Positions 17,081-24,416 of a DNA stretch of 64,000 nt are shown here, in pieces. The notes beneath the pieces were generated by a model that ran no database searches, had not been told where the DNA came from, and saw only the letters and a list, made by a program, of their open reading frames with translations. The DNA is from Streptomyces angustmyceticus (GTDB taxonomy: Bacteria > Actinomycetota > Actinomycetes > Streptomycetales > Streptomycetaceae): the NCBI RefSeq assembly GCF_019933235.1, contig NZ_CP082945.1, positions 7,973,501 through 8,037,500 of the forward strand, written 5' to 3'. A program made the position numbers and the translations under genes. Within the stretch, counting starts at the first letter, position 1. Each line of letters begins with the position of its first letter.

Positions 17081-17116
17081 GAAAAGCTTTCCATCTACCT
17101 TTCAATATAGCTTTTC
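17081..17116. promoter_or_regulatory. Putative MarR operator, GAAAAGCT...AGCTTTTC
   Basis: GAAAAGCT (17081-17088) and AGCTTTTC (17109-17116) are perfect inverted repeats 20 bp apart. The left arm overlaps AAAGCTTT (17083-17090), the same 8-bp palindrome as at 8042-8049. It lies between the divergent MarR and lipoprotein hydrolase genes in a locally AT-richer stretch. Confidence 0.6.
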
Positions 17117-17143
17117 CCAATGCTTTCTCTCTATGCTTCTCGC

Positions 17144-17953
17144 ATGTTCACGCATGAAGCGAAGCGTGCGGCGACCCTGGCGGCGGTCCTGCTTCTGGCG
17201 CTGACCGGGGCCACCGCCTGCGCCGGCCGCGCCACGGACACCGCCCCACAAGGGGGCGAGGTGGCGGAAAAGCGACGCTCCACCCAGGAAGGAACCGTCG
17301 GAATGCGAGAGTTCAGCGCCGCCCCGGACCGGCTGCCGTCGTGCTACCGCGGCGCCCGGGACGCCACCGCGTACCGCCTGCCCGGGTCCCCGGGGCGCGG
17401 CCGGATGGTCGCCATGGGCAGCGGCCCCCGCGGGGTGGTCTTCGCGCCCATCTCCTGGGGCGACGCCTGCGAGTGGGCCGCCGAGGCCAAGCGGCTCGCG
17501 GCCGGCGGCTACCACGTCGTCACCTTCGACTGGGGAACGGACCGCCGCCGGACCGTGTCCGACGCCACCCGGCTGCTCCGCTCCCGCGGCACCACGGACG
17601 TGGCCTGGGTCGGCGGCTGCATGGGCGGCACCCTGATGCTCGGCATGCTGACGGACCGCACCGCCCGCCCCGTCGGCGTCGCCGGGATCAGCCCGCTGGC
17701 CTCCCTGGGCGGCTACTCCGCCGGGAGCGGCACCTCCTACCAGGGCGAACTGCTGCTCCTGGGCACGGCCGACGACCCGCTCTCGGACGAGGGCAAGCTG
17801 CGCGAGGTGGCCCGCGGCTTCCCCGAGGCCGAGGTCGCCGTGCTGCCCGGCACCCTCCACGCCGCCGAGATCTTCACCGGCCCGCACGGTGACACGGCCC
17901 GGCGCAGCCTGGACGGCTTCCTCGACCGCACCTTCTCCCCGGCGGCCGGCTGA
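17144..17953 (+). CDS. Lipoprotein alpha/beta hydrolase with Cys nucleophile (DLH-like)
   Basis: 269 aa from ATG 17144; an upstream ATG at 17120 would overlap the putative operator. The N-terminus is a signal peptide ending in GATAC, a lipobox-like site (Cys26). The nucleophile elbow reads WVGGCMGGTLML, so the residue in the serine position is Cys159, as in dienelactone hydrolases (GxCxGG). FDWGTDRRR and the late PGTLHAAEIF carry the likely acid/His region. It should act outside the membrane, perhaps on an ester or lactone linked to the cluster product. It shares a promoter region with MarR. The start is uncertain, as neither ATG has a good ribosome site. Confidence 0.78.
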   Translation: MFTHEAKRAATLAAVLLLALTGATACAGRATDTAPQGGEVAEKRRSTQEGTVGMREFSAAPDRLPSCYRGARDATAYRLPGSPGRGRMVAMGSGPRGVVFAPISWGDACEWAAEAKRLAAGGYHVVTFDWGTDRRRTVSDATRLLRSRGTTDVAWVGGCMGGTLMLGMLTDRTARPVGVAGISPLASLGGYSAGSGTSYQGELLLLGTADDPLSDEGKLREVARGFPEAEVAVLPGTLHAAEIFTGPHGDTARRSLDGFLDRTFSPAAG

Positions 17954-17965
17954 CCCCGCGGGCCA

Positions 17966-17991
17966 CGGTCCGGCCGAGCGGTGCCGGACCG
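17966..17991. terminator. Hairpin after lipoprotein hydrolase
   Basis: CGGTCCGGC (17966-17974) pairs perfectly with GCCGGACCG (17983-17991) across an 8-base loop. It begins 13 bp after the hydrolase stop and lies before the convergent CAP gene end at 18104, a typical GC-rich terminator position in Streptomyces. Confidence 0.6.
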
Positions 17992-18103
17992 GACCGCCGG
18001 AACCCCGGGCCGCCCCCGCCCGCCTCCGCCGGAGAAGTCGGAGAAGGAGCGGGGGCGGCGCCGGTCCTGGCCGTCCGGAGGCCGGTCAGGAGGCGGTGAC
18101 GGA

Positions 18104-19030
18104 TCAGGAGTGGGTGGCGAAGTCCTGCGTCCACCACGGCCCGTTGGCGCTGAGATTGACGCCCACGCCGGTGGACTTGTAGGAGCAGTTGAGGATGTTG
18201 TCCCGGTGGCCCGGGCTCTTCATCCAGCCGTCCATCGCGGTGGCCGGGTCCTTGGGGCTCTTGAAGATGTTCTCCGCCCAACTGGCCCACGGGAAACCGG
18301 CCTTGGTCATCCGGGTGCCCGGGTCGACGCCCTCCGGGGTGTTGTGCTCGTAGTAGTTGCGGGCGGCCATGTCGTCCGAGTGGGCCTGCGCCGCGGCCTG
18401 CAGCCGGCGGTCGACGCTGAGCGGCCCGCAACCGTGCTGTGCCCGCTGGGCGTTGACCAGCTCGACGATCTTCTGCGCGAACGCCGCCGCGGTGCCCTTC
18501 GCCGCGCCCGTGCCGGCCGGGGTGCCGCCCCCGGTGCCGGAGCCGGGGCGGGCCGCGCGGGGCGTGACGCTCCTGGCCGGCTCGGCGCTGCCGCCGGTGC
18601 GGGAGGACTGCGGCCGGGGCGTCGCGTGCCGCTTGCGGTGCCGCTCGGCCGCGGACGGGGAGGCCGCGGGCTGGTGGCTCTTGGGCGAGCGCGAGACGGT
18701 CGGCTCCGGGGAGGCGGGGGTGGTGGCGGCCGGCGCGGCCTGCGCGACCCCGTCCGCCGCGAGCGCCCGGTCGGCCCCGGAGTCGGGACGTATCAGCACC
18801 ACGCAGGACCCGCCCACGACGACCACGGAGGCCACCGCCAGCAGGGTGGTCTTCCGCGTGGGGCGGCTGCCACCGCGGTGCAGGCCGCCGTTGCGTCCGT
18901 GCCGGCCGCCCGAACGGCCGCCGCCGGCCGGTCCGGAACGCCGGTGCGCGGCGGACGCGTCCGCCCGGCGGCCGTTCCCGGTCGGGGCCTCGTCGTGGAA
19001 CTCGGGCTGCGGGTGGTGGTCGTTGTTCAT
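18104..19030 (-). CDS. Membrane-anchored CAP/SCP domain protein
   Basis: 308 aa from ATG 19030. About 60 basic, low-complexity cytoplasmic residues precede one membrane segment (TTLLAVASVVVVGGSCVVLI, 61-80). A Ser/Pro/Thr/Gly-rich linker follows, then a C-terminal CAP domain (about 185-308). The CAP core is LVNAQRAQHGCGPLSVD, HSDDMAARNYYEHN, ENIFKSPKDPATAMDGWMKSPGHRDNIL and TGVGV. Two cysteines (GCGPL and LNCSY) may pair, as in other bacterial CAP proteins. The topology puts CAP outside the cell. It is divergent from, and very similar in its CAP domain to, the sigma-CAP fusion at 19391, suggesting duplication and a shared role. Confidence 0.88.
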   Translation of the reverse strand: MNNDHHPQPEFHDEAPTGNGRRADASAAHRRSGPAGGGRSGGRHGRNGGLHRGGSRPTRKTTLLAVASVVVVGGSCVVLIRPDSGADRALAADGVAQAAPAATTPASPEPTVSRSPKSHQPAASPSAAERHRKRHATPRPQSSRTGGSAEPARSVTPRAARPGSGTGGGTPAGTGAAKGTAAAFAQKIVELVNAQRAQHGCGPLSVDRRLQAAAQAHSDDMAARNYYEHNTPEGVDPGTRMTKAGFPWASWAENIFKSPKDPATAMDGWMKSPGHRDNILNCSYKSTGVGVNLSANGPWWTQDFATHS

Positions 19031-19142
19031 GGTTCCGTTTCCTGTGGGGGACGGGGATGTGCCGGCCGCCGGTGCCGTGCGGCGCAGGGTCCGCACGGCG
19101 GCCCGTGGCGGCCGACACATGGGAGACCGCGGGCCCGGGCCC

Positions 19143-19154
19143 CGATAACGGAAA
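19143..19154 (-). promoter_or_regulatory. Shared promoter motif TTTCCGTTATCG (minus strand)
   Basis: TTTCCGTTATCG reads toward the CAP gene and differs in one base from TTTCTGTTATCG at 19316-19327, which reads toward the sigma-CAP gene. Similar motifs on opposite strands in a divergent gap suggest that one sigma factor or regulator serves both genes. Neither fits the usual GGAAC/GTT spacing clearly. Confidence 0.35.
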
Positions 19155-19186
19155 CCGGGAAAAAAGTTTTTGCCGCGATTTCCCGG
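19155..19186. repeat. Inverted repeat CCGGGAAA-16-TTTCCCGG
   Basis: CCGGGAAA (19155-19162) and TTTCCCGG (19179-19186) are perfect inverted repeats around an A- and T-rich centre. They lie in the 360-bp gap between divergent CAP genes, next to the shared TTTCYGTTATCG motif, and may be an operator. The rest of the gap shows no gene. Confidence 0.45.
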
Positions 19187-19315
19187 GCGTCCCACCAGCC
19201 CCCTCCGGCCGACGCCACGCCCCCTCGCCGGACCGCAACTCACCGGACCGCAATGCGACCGGACGGCGCCCGGGCCGTTCCCCGGGCGTCGTCGCTCTCC
19301 GGATCCGCGTAGGTT

Positions 19316-19327
19316 TTTCTGTTATCG
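19316..19327 (+). promoter_or_regulatory. Shared promoter motif TTTCTGTTATCG (plus strand)
   Basis: The motif ends 63 bp before the sigma-CAP start and matches 11 of 12 bases of the motif upstream of the divergent CAP gene. It may be an autoregulated promoter element. Confidence 0.35.
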
Positions 19328-19390
19328 CGACGAGCCCACGGGATCACCTGAGTGCGGGGGCTACGAGTACGCACGAACGAACAGGGATGA

Positions 19391-20926
19391 ATGGGCGTGA
19401 AGCAGGAAAACGGGACGGCTGCCGTCGAGGCCGCCAGGGCCGGGGACGAGCATGCCCGGGAGGAGCTCCTGGCCTCCTACCTGCCGCTGATCTACAACGT
19501 CGTCGGACGCGCACTGGACGGCCATGCGGACGTCGACGACGTGGTGCAGGAGACCATGCTGCGCGTCCTGGAGTCGCTGGCGGACCTGCGGGAGCCGGCG
19601 TCCTTCCGCTCCTGGCTGGTGGCGATCGCCATGAACCAGGTACGCCGCCGGTGGACCACCGACCGCAAGGCGCCCGTCGTCGGCCTGGACCAGGCACCGG
19701 AACGGGCCGACCGCTCGGCCGACTTCGTGGATCTGACCATCCTGAAACTGGGACTCTCCGGCCAGCGTCGTGAGGTCGCCGCGGCCACCCGGTGGCTGGA
19801 CGAGGGGGACCGGTCGCTGCTGTCCCTGTGGTGGCTGGAGGCCGCCGGGGAGATCACCAGGACGGAGCTGGTCGCCGCCGTCGGGATCGGCTCGCGTCAC
19901 GCGGCGGTCCGGGTGCAGCGCATGAAGGAGCAACTGGAGGCCGGACGCGTGGTGGTGCGCGCGCTCGCGGCCGATCCGCCGTGCGCCGACCTGGCCCGGC
20001 TGACGGCCACGTGGGACCACGAACCCTGCGCGCTCTGGCGCAAACGCATATCCCGCCACGCCCGCCGGTGCGCGGCCTGTTCCGGACACTGGAACGACCT
20101 GCTCCCCGCCGAAGGATTGCTGGCCGGCCTCGCCCTGCTGCCGCTGCCCTCGCACCTCGCCCCGCCCGCCGCACCGGCCCCCACCGCCGCGACGGCGGCG
20201 ACGACCGCGGCACCCGCGCACCACACCTCCGCGACCTCCGGCACACCCCACACCCACCCGCTGCCGAACCGCCTGCCCCGGCCGCGCCGGGTGACGAAGG
20301 GCGCCACCGTCGCGGGGACCGCCGCCCTCGCCGTGGCCGTCACCGCCGCCCTGTGGTGGTGGCCCGGTACGCCGGCCGACCGGAAGGCCGAACGGAAGGA
20401 GGAGCCGAAGGCGGCCCGCACGGTGGTCAAGCCCTCACCGACGCGGCACCCCACCCCCACCCCCACACCCACTCCGACCCCCACCCCCTCGCGCACCGCG
20501 ACCGCGTCCCCCACCCCGTCCGCGACGCCGTCCCCCGCCCCGCCCAGCCTCGAAGAACAGGCCACCGCCCTCATCAACGCCCGGCGGGCCCGGGCCGGCT
20601 GCGGGCCGCTGCGCATCGACCGCAGACTGCACACCGCGGCGCGACGCCACTCCGCCGACATGGCGGCACGGCAGTACTACGAGCACGACGCCCCGGACGG
20701 CACCGGCCCCGACGACCGGATCACCGCCGCCGGATACCGGTGGAGCAGCTGGGGCGAGAACCTCGACCGCGGCCCGCGCACCGCAGCCGCGGCGGTCAAC
20801 GACTGGATGGGCGACGCCATGCACCGCGGCAACCTGCTCGACTGCCGGTTCACGGCGGTCGGCATCGGCGTCGTCGAGGGACCGGGCGGACCCTGGTGGA
20901 CCCAGGACCTCGCCGCGCCGCGCTGA
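19391..20926 (+). CDS. ECF-type sigma factor fused to zinc-motif, TM and CAP domain
   Basis: 511 aa. Residues 25-90 look like sigma region 2 (LPLIYNVVGRALDGHADVDD, then VVQETMLRVLESL and SFRSWLVAIAMNQVRRRW). Residues about 130-185 look like a region 4 HTH (LLSLWWLE, AAVGIGSRHAAVRVQRMKEQL). HARRCAAC at 223-230 gives H-x3-C-x2-C, the spacing of zinc-binding anti-sigma factors, with C198 or C213 as a possible extra ligand. A membrane segment follows at 304-323, a Pro/Thr linker at 349-385, and a CAP domain at 386-511 closely like that of the divergent gene. One chain thus appears to hold sigma, anti-sigma-like motif, membrane anchor and outside sensor. The frame is continuous, with no sign of a join. 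Confidence 0.87.
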   Translation: MGVKQENGTAAVEAARAGDEHAREELLASYLPLIYNVVGRALDGHADVDDVVQETMLRVLESLADLREPASFRSWLVAIAMNQVRRRWTTDRKAPVVGLDQAPERADRSADFVDLTILKLGLSGQRREVAAATRWLDEGDRSLLSLWWLEAAGEITRTELVAAVGIGSRHAAVRVQRMKEQLEAGRVVVRALAADPPCADLARLTATWDHEPCALWRKRISRHARRCAACSGHWNDLLPAEGLLAGLALLPLPSHLAPPAAPAPTAATAATTAAPAHHTSATSGTPHTHPLPNRLPRPRRVTKGATVAGTAALAVAVTAALWWWPGTPADRKAERKEEPKAARTVVKPSPTRHPTPTPTPTPTPTPSRTATASPTPSATPSPAPPSLEEQATALINARRARAGCGPLRIDRRLHTAARRHSADMAARQYYEHDAPDGTGPDDRITAAGYRWSSWGENLDRGPRTAAAAVNDWMGDAMHRGNLLDCRFTAVGIGVVEGPGGPWWTQDLAAPR

Positions 20927-21043
20927 TCTGCGCGCGCCGGGCATCACCGCTGACGACGCGGGCCGCGGGTGGCCGGGCAGGGGAGCCCACCGGTCGGTCC
21001 GGCTCGCCCGGCGCCGGCCCGCCCGCAACCAGCCCGCCCGGCA

Positions 21044-21071
21044 CCGGGGCGGCAAAGCAGCGCCGCCCCGG
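21044..21071. terminator. Bidirectional hairpin between sigma-CAP and M64 genes
   Basis: CCGGGGCGGC (21044-21053) pairs perfectly with GCCGCCCCGG (21062-21071) over an 8-base loop. It sits in the gap between two convergent genes (stops at 20926 and 21100). Confidence 0.7.
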
Positions 21072-21099
21072 CCCGGCGGCAGGAGTATGACGACACCTC

Positions 21100-22440
21100 C
21101 TAGCGGGCCACCCGCCAGCTCAGCTTCCCAGACAGCTGCTTGCGCAACGCCGGATCACGGACCGCGGCCGTACGGTCGGTGGCCCTGGCCGTGACCGTAT
21201 GGGTGCGGCCGTCGTGCGGGACGCCGAGGGCCCGTACGACGACCGTGGACCGGCCGCGCGCGGCCTTGCGTTCGCGTCCGTCGACGTACCACTTCAGCTG
21301 CGCGGACGCGGGCGCGCCGACCCGGAGACGGGCCGTGCGGGGCACGGCGCGGTCGGTCGGTACGGGGCTGCTCAGCACGCTCGCCCAGCGGTAGAAGCCC
21401 GCGATCATGGCCTCCCGGCCGGGGAGGTTGAACTCCCGGCCGAGCGTCCGCATGATCGAGTTGTCGGTGGGCCGGTTGAGCCCGTACTCGTAGTAGCCGC
21501 CGCCCTCGAACGCGCCGACCGCGCCCCCGTCCGGCGACTCCTGGCCGATCCAGCGGTACCACTTCTGCCGCTGGGCGGTCATCTGGTCGGCGGAGAGCGT
21601 GGTGAGGTTGGCCTCGGCGGGCTCGGGGCCCGAGTAGGTGCCGGACTCGCCGTAGGCGTACTCGTCGGCGAGCTTGCCGAGCGAATGGCCCGTCTCGTGC
21701 ACCGCGATCTGGTCGGACCGGTCGTTGTCGGAGGAGGCGGTGGCGATCCCGTCGTAACCGACCTGCGAGGAGACGTCGTTGTAGCCGGCGCCGCCGTACT
21801 TGGTGGAGTTGCCGAGCACCACGACGAGGTCGGCGGCCGGGGCCTTGGCGGCGTACGACTCGACCTTGCCGGTGTCGACGCACAGCAGCCGCTCGGTACC
21901 GTCGCAGAAGAAGGCGGAGTCGAGGGCGGTGTCGCGGACCACGTCCTGGGTGGGATCCCCGGAGACGCCGGACTCGTGGGAGACGGCGTCCACGGCCCAG
22001 ACGTTGAACAGCCCCGCGTACGAGGCGTAGGGCTCGACGGCGGACATCTTGGCCCACTTGGCGCGGACGTCGGCGTGGAAGTCCTCCTGCTGGGCGGCGG
22101 TGTAGCCGTCGCCGACGAAGACCACATCGAGTTTGGTGCCGACCGGGCCGTTCTGCACGATCGAGGTGACGTCGCCGTCGCCGGCGATCGCGGTCTTCTC
22201 GGCGGGGGAGAGCGGCGGGGAGGCCGGGACGGTGGTGTGCCGGGGGTGGCCGCCTGGTTCGGTGAAGTACTCGACTTGCTGGGTGCTTGGCCCGTGCGGG
22301 GCGGGGGACGGGGACCGGTCGGCACCTTGGGCGGTGGCCGCCGTGGCCGTTGCGGCCAGTGTCACCGTGGCGAGGGCGGCCGACACCGCGGTGCGTATGG
22401 ACAGGCGTCGGGGGGTGTCCTTGGAGGTGCGTCTGTGCAT
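21100..22440 (-). CDS. Secreted M64 family metallopeptidase
   Basis: 446 aa. Residues 1-40 form a signal peptide (RRTSKDTPRRLSIR, then an Ala/Thr hydrophobic core). The zinc motif is HETGHSLGKLADEY starting at residue 248, which fits the HExxH...DEY signature of the IgA peptidase M64 family. LDVVFVGDGYTAAQQEDF at about 104-121 is the other typical M64 segment. A C-terminal Ig-like part runs from about 350. These are extracellular endopeptidases; in soil actinomycetes they probably digest protein rather than IgA. It is a single gene with no coupled partner, convergent on the sigma-CAP gene. Confidence 0.88.
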   Translation of the reverse strand: MHRRTSKDTPRRLSIRTAVSAALATVTLAATATAATAQGADRSPSPAPHGPSTQQVEYFTEPGGHPRHTTVPASPPLSPAEKTAIAGDGDVTSIVQNGPVGTKLDVVFVGDGYTAAQQEDFHADVRAKWAKMSAVEPYASYAGLFNVWAVDAVSHESGVSGDPTQDVVRDTALDSAFFCDGTERLLCVDTGKVESYAAKAPAADLVVVLGNSTKYGGAGYNDVSSQVGYDGIATASSDNDRSDQIAVHETGHSLGKLADEYAYGESGTYSGPEPAEANLTTLSADQMTAQRQKWYRWIGQESPDGGAVGAFEGGGYYEYGLNRPTDNSIMRTLGREFNLPGREAMIAGFYRWASVLSSPVPTDRAVPRTARLRVGAPASAQLKWYVDGRERKAARGRSTVVVRALGVPHDGRTHTVTARATDRTAAVRDPALRKQLSGKLSWRVAR

Positions 22441-22757
22441 GGGGGGTTTCCTCTCGAAGCCCGCCGCACCGGCGGCGGGTTGAGCCGGATTCAGGCGCGC
22501 TCAACGTAGAGGCTCCGGGGGCTCCGAGCAACGGATGGGGTGCAAGTTACGTGGCAGCACGAAGAGTTGGGCGAGGAGTGTCCCCTGTTGTCATGGTTGT
22601 CCTGGGCTCCGCGGCCCTCGCAGCCACCGCCCTGCGCAGCGACCGCCACCGGGTCGTCGACACCGTGGCATGGGGGCGCCGTCACTGACCCGGAACGGAC
22701 CCGACCGGTGAGGGGGCCGCCCCGCCCTCACCGGCCGGAGCTTTCGCCACCCGGTGC
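22441..22757. other. Intergenic, no supported gene
   Basis: This stretch precedes the M64 gene (leftward) and must hold its promoter. A 31-codon frame from ATG 22593 has a hydrophobic start, but its GAGGAG site is too far away and it has no other support. The gap continues through the hairpins and tandem repeats listed next, up to the permease stop at 22862. Confidence 0.5.
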
Positions 22758-22780
22758 GCCGCGGACAGCCCGTCCGCGGC
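22758..22780. terminator. Short perfect hairpin
   Basis: GCCGCGGAC (22758-22766) pairs with GTCCGCGGC (22772-22780) over a 5-base loop. It is probably a second, distal terminator for the leftward permease transcript. Confidence 0.45.
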
Positions 22781-22788
22781 ACACCGCC

Positions 22789-22820
22789 ATGAGGACATGA
22801 GGGCATGAGGGCATGAGGAG
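22789..22820. repeat. Four tandem 8-bp repeats, ATGAGGRS
   Basis: Four successive copies are seen: ATGAGGAC, ATGAGGGC, ATGAGGGC and ATGAGGAG. They lie between the two hairpins downstream of the permease. They are probably a slippage-type repeat without function; copy number may vary between strains. Confidence 0.7.
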
Positions 22821-22849
22821 CGGTCCGGGCGCCGGGGCCCGGACCGCTC
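22818..22849. terminator. Hairpin downstream of amino-acid permease
   Basis: GAGCGGTCCGGGC (22818-22830) pairs perfectly with GCCCGGACCGCTC (22837-22849), 6-base loop. It begins 13 bp beyond the permease stop, on the downstream side of the leftward transcript. Confidence 0.75.
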
Positions 22850-22861
22850 CCGCGACGCCGT

Positions 22862-24322
22862 TCAGGCCAGTCGTGACGGTTCCGCCGTCTCCTCGCCGGG
22901 CGGGGTGTCCGGCAGGCCGGCGGGCCGGTTGCGGCGGGTGAGGCGGTAGCCGGCCACGAGGATCACCGCCCACACCGGAGCCACGTACAGCGCGATCCTC
23001 GTCTCGGCGTCGAAGGCCAGCAGGACGAGGACGAGACCGAGGAAGGCCAGGACGAAGTAGTTCGACGCCGGCGCCAGCGGCATCCGGAACGCGACCGGCC
23101 GCAGCCGCCCGGCGCGGACCGCCGCCCGGTAGCGCAGATGGGCGCAGACGATGATTCCCCAGGTGAAGACCGCGGCAATGGTCGCCACGCTCGTCACGTA
23201 CGCGAAGGCCTCCTTCGGGACGAAGTAGTTCGCGGCCACGCCCAGCAGCATCACCGCCATCGACGCGAGGATGCCCGCGGCGGGCACGCCCTGGCGGCTG
23301 ACCTTCCCGAACGCGGCCGGCGCGTGCCGGTCACCGGCCAGGGTGAGCAGCATCCGGCCGGTGGAGAACACCCCGCTGTTGCAGGAGGACAGCGCGGCGG
23401 TGAGCACGACCATGTTCACCACACCGGCCGCGGCGGGCACCCCGACCTTCGCGAAGACCAGCACGAACGGGCTGACGTCCGGATCGAGTTGGGTCCAGGG
23501 GACCAGCGCCATGACCGCCGTGAGGGCGCCGAGGTAGAACAGCGCGATCCGCCAGATCACCCGCCGCACGGCGGAGGGCAGCGTCTTCTCGGGGTCCTTG
23601 CTCTCCCCGGCGGTCACACCGAGCAGCTCTACCCCGACGAAGGCGAACACGACCACCTGGAGGGCGAGCAGCGGTCCGGCCGTGCCGTGCGGGAAGAAGC
23701 CCCCGTGCGTCCAGATGTTGCTCAGCGCGGCGGTCTTCCCCAGGGGGCCGAAGCCGAAGACCAGGATGGCGACGGCCATGACCAGCAGGACGACGATGGT
23801 GGCCACCTTGATGATGGCGAACCAGAACTCGAACTCCCCGAACAGCCGCACCGCCAGGAGATTGGCCACGCCGAGGATTGCCAGGGCGATCAGGCCCGGC
23901 AGCCACTGGGGCACCTCGGGCCACCAGTAGCGGACGTAGATCCCGGCCGCGGTCAGCTCCGCCGTACCGGTGACGACCCACATCAGCCAGTAGCTCCAGC
24001 CGGTGGCGAACCCGGCCCACTTGCCGATGAACTCCTCCGCGTAGGTGGCGAACGAGCCGGACACCGGCCGGTGGACCAGCAGCTCGCCGAGGGCACGCAT
24101 CACGAAGAAGACCACCAGGCCCGCCACCGCGTAGGTGATCAGCAGGCCCGGGCCGGCATCGTGGAGCGCCTGCGCGGACCCGAGGAACAAGCCGACGCCG
24201 ATCGTCCCTCCGATGGCGATCATCTGGATGTGACGGGGCTGCAGATTCCGCTGGAGATCCTCGGAGCCGTCGTTGTCGGGGCCGGTGGGGCGTGGCGGGG
24301 AGGGCGGGGACGGGTGGGTCAT
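22862..24322 (-). CDS. Amino-acid permease (AnsP/CycA-like APC transporter)
   Basis: 486 aa with about 12 membrane segments. The consensus start of the amino-acid transporter family is clear: LQRNLQPRHIQMIAIGGTIGVGLFLGS, then PVSGSFATYAEEFIG and CNSGVFSTGRMLLTLA, which match the L-asparagine / D-serine-D-alanine-glycine (CycA) permeases. The ATG at 24322 has GAAAGAGC upstream. It lies 94 bp downstream of an alanine racemase, on the same strand and probably in the same transcript. Uptake of alanine or D-alanine followed by racemisation is therefore the simplest reading, although asparagine or proline cannot be excluded. Confidence 0.87.
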   Translation of the reverse strand: MTHPSPPSPPRPTGPDNDGSEDLQRNLQPRHIQMIAIGGTIGVGLFLGSAQALHDAGPGLLITYAVAGLVVFFVMRALGELLVHRPVSGSFATYAEEFIGKWAGFATGWSYWLMWVVTGTAELTAAGIYVRYWWPEVPQWLPGLIALAILGVANLLAVRLFGEFEFWFAIIKVATIVVLLVMAVAILVFGFGPLGKTAALSNIWTHGGFFPHGTAGPLLALQVVVFAFVGVELLGVTAGESKDPEKTLPSAVRRVIWRIALFYLGALTAVMALVPWTQLDPDVSPFVLVFAKVGVPAAAGVVNMVVLTAALSSCNSGVFSTGRMLLTLAGDRHAPAAFGKVSRQGVPAAGILASMAVMLLGVAANYFVPKEAFAYVTSVATIAAVFTWGIIVCAHLRYRAAVRAGRLRPVAFRMPLAPASNYFVLAFLGLVLVLLAFDAETRIALYVAPVWAVILVAGYRLTRRNRPAGLPDTPPGEETAEPSRLA

Positions 24323-24416
24323 GGTGCGCTCTTTCGACGGTGACGGTCGGACGGGGGAGACGGTGTCGGTGGTCCAACGGGACGGGGCGGTGGTCGGTGT
24401 CGGTACCGGTGTCGGT

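Noticed and set aside
22593..22688. 31-codon hydrophobic frame upstream of the M64 gene
   Set aside because: Ribosome site poorly placed, no second support; lies in the promoter region of the divergent side.
22789..22820. CRISPR-like or satellite array
   Set aside because: Only four 8-bp units with no spacers; a simple slippage repeat.
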